Assembly: GCA_023398335.1 (NCBI GenBank) | Contig: JAEWSJ010000022.1 | Coordinates: forward strand, 1-15,558 | Source of the DNA: Bacillota bacterium | GTDB lineage: Bacteria; Bacillota_I; Bacilli_A; RFN20; CAG-288 | Direction of reading: 5' to 3' | DNA: 15,558 bases | Part shown: positions 13,044-15,558 of the stretch, piece by piece | Layout: every line of letters begins with the position of its first letter | Position numbering within the stretch: the first letter of the stretch is position 1 | Program-made: the position numbers and the translations under genes | The notes under the pieces: model-generated | The model's database searches: none | What the model was told of the DNA's origin: nothing | Seen by the model: only the letters and a program-made list of their open reading frames with translations

Positions 13044-13233
13044 ATTTTTTATCAATAATATGTTTATACCTTTTGGGAATATAGTACCGGTATAAGAAAG
13101 ATACAATTTATTTACTTTAATTTTAATTTTTTTATGATTAACTCCACTTAAGTGATGTTAATTAAATTCATTCTTTGGAATAGGAGTTATTATCCCATTT
13201 CTAGCATCATTTAATTTACGATAATTTTTTCAC

Positions 13234-13248
13234 TGATGTAAAGTAAAA
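13234..13248. repeat. 15-bp direct repeat, right copy
   Basis: This is an exact copy of 12087-12101 (TGATGTAAAGTAAAA). It ends five bases before the rpsP -35 box. Confidence 0.45.
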
Positions 13249-13252
13249 GCAC

Positions 13253-13281
13253 TTGACACAGTTGTGTAAAGCATATATACT
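13253..13281 (+). promoter_or_regulatory. Consensus sigma-A promoter of the rpsP operon
   Basis: TTGACA (13253-13258), 17 bp, then TATACT (13276-13281). It lies directly upstream of the rpsP ribosome site AAAGGAG. Confidence 0.9.
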
Positions 13282-13309
13282 TAACAGTGTTAGAAAAGGA
13301 GATATATTT

Positions 13310-13591
13310 ATGGTAAAAATTAGATTAGCTCGTATTGGTAGACATTTAGATCCATTCTACAGAGTCGTTGTTACTGATTCTCGTAGTGCTAGAGATGGTG
13401 CCTTTATTGAACAAATAGGTAATTACAATCCTTCAAAACCATATGCAGAAGCCACAATCGATGCCGACAAAGCTGTTGCTTGGTTATTAAAGGGAGCCGT
13501 TCCATCAGATACAATCAAATCAATGTTATCTGTTAAAGGAATCTACGCTTCATATTTAGAAGCTAAAAAATCAGCGAAGAAGGCTAAGTAA
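13310..13591 (+). CDS. rpsP: 30S ribosomal protein S16
   Basis: Small-subunit protein needed for 30S assembly, 93 residues. The N-terminal MVKIRLARIGRHLDPFYRVV block, DSRSARDGAFIEQIGNYNPS and the WLLKGAVPSDTIKSML segment are diagnostic. I start at ATG 13310, after AAAGGAGAT; the open frame back to 13253 overlaps the promoter and is not coding. It is the first gene of the rpsP-khpA-rimM-trmD operon, with khpA two bases after its stop. Confidence 0.97.
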   Translation: MVKIRLARIGRHLDPFYRVVVTDSRSARDGAFIEQIGNYNPSKPYAEATIDADKAVAWLLKGAVPSDTIKSMLSVKGIYASYLEAKKSAKKAK

Positions 13592-13593
13592 TT

Positions 13594-13872
13594 ATGGCAG
13601 CGGATTACATTTCAATAATCAAATCCGTTATTGATCCACTTGTTAAAGATCCTGAATCCCTTCTTATAAGGTGTATGGATAAAGAAGAAGACTCACCAAG
13701 AGATGTTAACTATCTCATTTGTTGTTCTTCTGATGAACTTGGAAAACTTATTGGTAAGCGTGGCGCAGTTGCTGATGCAATTAGAACTATCGTTAACGTT
13801 AAAGCTAGAGATGAACACCAACGTGTTCACATCAAGTTCGAATCCTTCGATTCTGATGAAGCAAGTAATTAA
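13594..13872 (+). CDS. khpA: KH-domain RNA-binding protein KhpA
   Basis: A small RNA-binding protein with a single KH domain, 92 residues, slightly longer than typical. The GxxG loop lies in ELGKLIGKRGAVADAIRTIV. The N-terminal block DYISIIKSVIDPLVKDPESL is typical of the family (formerly YlqC). In other Firmicutes it partners with KhpB/Jag in RNA binding and cell-envelope control. It sits in its conserved place between rpsP and rimM. A terminator follows the stop codon. Confidence 0.94.
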   Translation: MAADYISIIKSVIDPLVKDPESLLIRCMDKEEDSPRDVNYLICCSSDELGKLIGKRGAVADAIRTIVNVKARDEHQRVHIKFESFDSDEASN

Positions 13873-13880
13873 GCTATAGT

Positions 13881-13910
13881 AATAGACACCTTCTTTAGGT
13901 GTCTATTTTT
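13881..13910 (+). terminator. Strong terminator inside the operon, between khpA and rimM
   Basis: AATAGACACC (13881-13890) pairs perfectly over 10 bp with GGTGTCTATT (13898-13907), with loop TTCTTTA, followed by a T-run. rimM begins 17 bases later, so expression of rimM-trmD depends on readthrough or on an unseen promoter. Confidence 0.85.
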
Positions 13911-13926
13911 AATAAAAGGAATATAT

Positions 13927-14424
13927 ATGGAATATAAATTAGTTTGTAAAATAGTATCAACACACGGACTTAAAGGCGAAGTAAAAATTTTTTTAAATAC
14001 CACAGAAATAGATAAGCGTTTTAAAAAAGGAAATTCTTTATTTTTACTTTTAGATGACAAAAATTACTTAACTCTTACTGTTAATACTTTTAAACAAATT
14101 GATGGTAAATTCGCATTTGTTACTTTTAAAGGTTTTGACGATATAAATAAAATTGAAAAATACTTAAAGAAAGAAATTTATGGAGAAAAGCTCGAATTCA
14201 AGAACAAGATTTATTATTCTGATTTAGTCGGCTTTTCAGTTTTATATAGATCTTCTCCAATAGGTGAAATATCCGAAATAACTTTGATTGCCGGAAAAGA
14301 ATACATGATTATAAATAATCGCTATGTTCCCTTTATTAAAAATGTCTTTTATATTAATTTAAACGAAGAAAACAAAACTATCGAATTAACAGATATGGGA
14401 AAGGATGTCTATCTCAATGCTTAA
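13927..14424 (+). CDS. rimM: Ribosome maturation factor RimM
   Basis: 16S processing and 30S assembly factor that binds S19, 165 residues, the normal length. The N-terminal beta-barrel begins LVCKIVSTHGLKGEVKI, the RimM signature. VTFKGFDDINKIEKYLKKEIY closes it. A PRC-barrel-like C-terminal domain follows: YYSDLVGFSVLY, GEISEI, YMIINNRYVPFIKNVFYIN and a short tail. AAAAGGAAT precedes the ATG. The gene is more Lys/Asn/Phe-rich and less conserved than its neighbours. trmD starts 8 bp inside its 3' end. Confidence 0.94.
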   Translation: MEYKLVCKIVSTHGLKGEVKIFLNTTEIDKRFKKGNSLFLLLDDKNYLTLTVNTFKQIDGKFAFVTFKGFDDINKIEKYLKKEIYGEKLEFKNKIYYSDLVGFSVLYRSSPIGEISEITLIAGKEYMIINNRYVPFIKNVFYINLNEENKTIELTDMGKDVYLNA

Positions 14425-15193
14425 AATAACAATTTTAACTCTCTTCCCACAATACTTCGATTCATTCTTAGAAAATTCAATTATTGCTCGTACTATTTCT
14501 AAACAAATAGTTGAGTTTAAAATTGTCAATATCCGTGATTACACCACCGATAAATACCATCGTGTAGATGATCATCCATGTGGTGGTGGTGCCGGATTAA
14601 TAATGAAAATGCAACCGATTGTTGACGCCTTAAAAGATAATGATTATTTATCTTCTAAAGTAATATTAATGTCGCCACATGGAGCAACATATAACCAACA
14701 AAAAGCTATTGAATTATCAAAGGAAACAAATATCACTTTAATCTGTGGCCATTACGAAGGAATCGATTCAAGAATAGATAATTACATCGATGAAAAAATA
14801 TCGATTGGTGACTATATTCTTACCGGTGGAGAAGTAGGTGCTATTGCTATCTCCGATTCAGTAACAAGATTACTTGATGGTGCTATTGCAGATGAATCTA
14901 CTGAAGAAGAAAGTTTCAATGATGGTTTACTTGAATATCCTCAATATACATTTCCATATGATTATGACGGCTACAAAATACCGGATATCCTCTTCTCAGG
15001 TAATCATGAAGCAATTAAACGTTATCATAAACGTGAATCGTTTAGATTAACTCGAGAATTACGTCCTGATTTATTCAACAAATATTCTTTCTCAAAACAA
15101 GATAAAAAAATACTTCAAGAACTTGATAATAATGAAATATCACGTATAGAAAAAGAAGCCTTAATTAAAGGCGAAAGATTTCTAAAAAAATAA
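14417..15193 (+). CDS. trmD: tRNA (guanine-37-N1)-methyltransferase
   Basis: Methylates G37 of tRNAs using S-adenosylmethionine, which prevents frameshifting; a homodimer with a trefoil knot. The 258 residues begin MLKITILTLFPQYFDSFLEN. DDHPCGGGAGLIMKMQPI (51-68), MSPHGA (85-90), LICGHYEGIDSRIDNYI (108-124) and IGDYILTGGEVGA (130-142) form the knot and SAM pocket. FNDGLLEYPQYT carries the catalytic Asp region. I choose ATG 14417 over 14405 because AAAGGA (14400-14405) is then spaced about 11 nt away and the family's start matches. It overlaps rimM by 8 bp. Confidence 0.96.
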   Translation: MLKITILTLFPQYFDSFLENSIIARTISKQIVEFKIVNIRDYTTDKYHRVDDHPCGGGAGLIMKMQPIVDALKDNDYLSSKVILMSPHGATYNQQKAIELSKETNITLICGHYEGIDSRIDNYIDEKISIGDYILTGGEVGAIAISDSVTRLLDGAIADESTEEESFNDGLLEYPQYTFPYDYDGYKIPDILFSGNHEAIKRYHKRESFRLTRELRPDLFNKYSFSKQDKKILQELDNNEISRIEKEALIKGERFLKK

Positions 15194-15206
15194 AAACAGA
15201 ACAAAA

Positions 15207-15257
15207 GTGAAATAAATTTCACATTAGCGTGAGTCAAACAAACTCACGCTTTAATTT
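15207..15257 (+). terminator. Tandem hairpins after trmD
   Basis: GTGAAAT-AA-ATTTCAC (15207-15222) has a loop too short to close fully. It is followed by a 9-bp stem AGCGTGAGT / ACTCACGCT (15226-15250) and only a broken T-tail (TTAATTTT). This is the likely end of the trmD operon, but the poor U-run leaves open that the palindromes belong to the end of the following transposon. Confidence 0.6.
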
Positions 15258-15286
15258 TGAGTTGGTTTTTGATAGATTATTTTCAT

Positions 15287-15558
15287 ATGTTCCCTAACTC
15301 AGATTTTAAGAAAGACACTTTTTATCAACAGTCACAATACAAGCAACAATTAGATAAAGCTCGTTTTGCTGGTTATAAGACTTACGTTAATGAAGTTAGA
15401 AAAATTAATAACATTAGATTAGCTAATAGGTATCGTGGAAAAATTAAAATCCATGATATTTTAATGGCGTGTTGGAAAGATTTTAAAATTAAATACGCTA
15501 AGAAGCTTACAAGAGAAGGCGTAGTTAAAGCGGTTGAAGATTCAATTGATTGTGGAAC
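15287..15558 (+). CDS. N-terminal part of a putative IS91-family transposase (partial)
   Basis: The frame is open from ATG 15287 to the window edge (90 codons, 3' end outside). After a Gln/Lys-rich start (MFPNSDFKKDTFYQQSQYKQ) the segment ILMACWKDFKIKYAKKL, then a VVKAVEDSIDCGT stretch, resembles the opening of IS91-type rolling-circle transposases. There a W-x-x-F helix and a CG(T/D) precede the zinc-binding domain. The Cys pairs and the HUH/Tyr catalytic motifs would lie beyond the edge, so the call rests on this short region. I see no clear Shine-Dalgarno. An intact transposase versus a fragment cannot be judged here. Confidence 0.5.
   Translation, partial: MFPNSDFKKDTFYQQSQYKQQLDKARFAGYKTYVNEVRKINNIRLANRYRGKIKIHDILMACWKDFKIKYAKKLTREGVVKAVEDSIDCG

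Noticed and set aside
13064..13189. Weak inverted repeats TTATACC...GGTATAA and TAACTCC...GGAGTTA
   Set aside because: Long loops, no T-run and no link to a gene start; likely chance.
13869..14060. 63-codon minus-strand frame across the khpA-rimM junction
   Set aside because: Antisense to rimM and running through the terminator.

Overview
The window reads as chromosome of an AT-rich bacterium of the Bacilli/Mollicutes-related branch of the Firmicutes. It uses the standard code: in-frame Trp codons are TGG, and no recognised gene reads through TGA. Supporting signs are strong AAGGAGG-type ribosome binding sites, a T-box leader, lipoproteins with a lipobox and a Ser/Thr/Glu linker, a UvrX-type polymerase paired with a YolD protein, and an rpsP-khpA-rimM-trmD operon. 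An uncultured gut lineage is a fair guess, but the window does not prove it.

Layout. 1-87 is the 3' end of an unrecognised gene. 240-2510 (minus) is a three-gene polar amino-acid ABC transporter. It sits behind a T-box leader (2551-2820) whose specifier codon I read as CGC (Arg), so arginine is the likely substrate. tRNA-Ser(CGA) follows, and against its terminator lies a decayed piece of a DUF4143-type AAA ATPase (3070-3486, minus). Next come mgsA (minus) and upp (plus), which are divergent, then cysE (minus), which is convergent with upp through a shared terminator. After these come tRNA-Pro(CGG), a broken VOC/glyoxalase gene (5967-6374), a large lipoprotein (6383-7699, minus), a UvrX-like Y-family polymerase with a YolD partner (7830-9405), a histidine phosphatase (minus), a divergent GNAT acetyltransferase and a cardiolipin synthase (10616-12094).

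The most unusual stretch is 12087-13248, between cls and the rpsP operon. It holds a two-gene minus-strand cassette. Gene A encodes a small two-helix membrane protein and gene B a basic protein of unknown family. Each appears disabled by a single-base frameshift. A ~56-bp direct repeat lies at the upstream end of gene A and again past the end of gene B. Each copy carries a start region in which a Shine-Dalgarno sits in the loop of a palindrome whose far arm contains the ATG. An exact 15-bp direct repeat brackets the whole stretch. I cannot name this cassette.

13310-15193 is the conserved translation operon rpsP-khpA-rimM-trmD, from a consensus sigma-A promoter, with a strong terminator between khpA and rimM. 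After trmD, where rplS commonly follows, there are two hairpins and then the start of an IS91-like transposase that runs off the window.

Amino-acid uptake (T-box), cysteine synthesis (cysE), pyrimidine salvage (upp), the methylglyoxal bypass (mgsA) and membrane lipid synthesis (cls) are ordinary housekeeping. The signs of genome flux are the DUF4143 remnant, the VOC pseudogene, the cls-rpsP cassette and the transposase.
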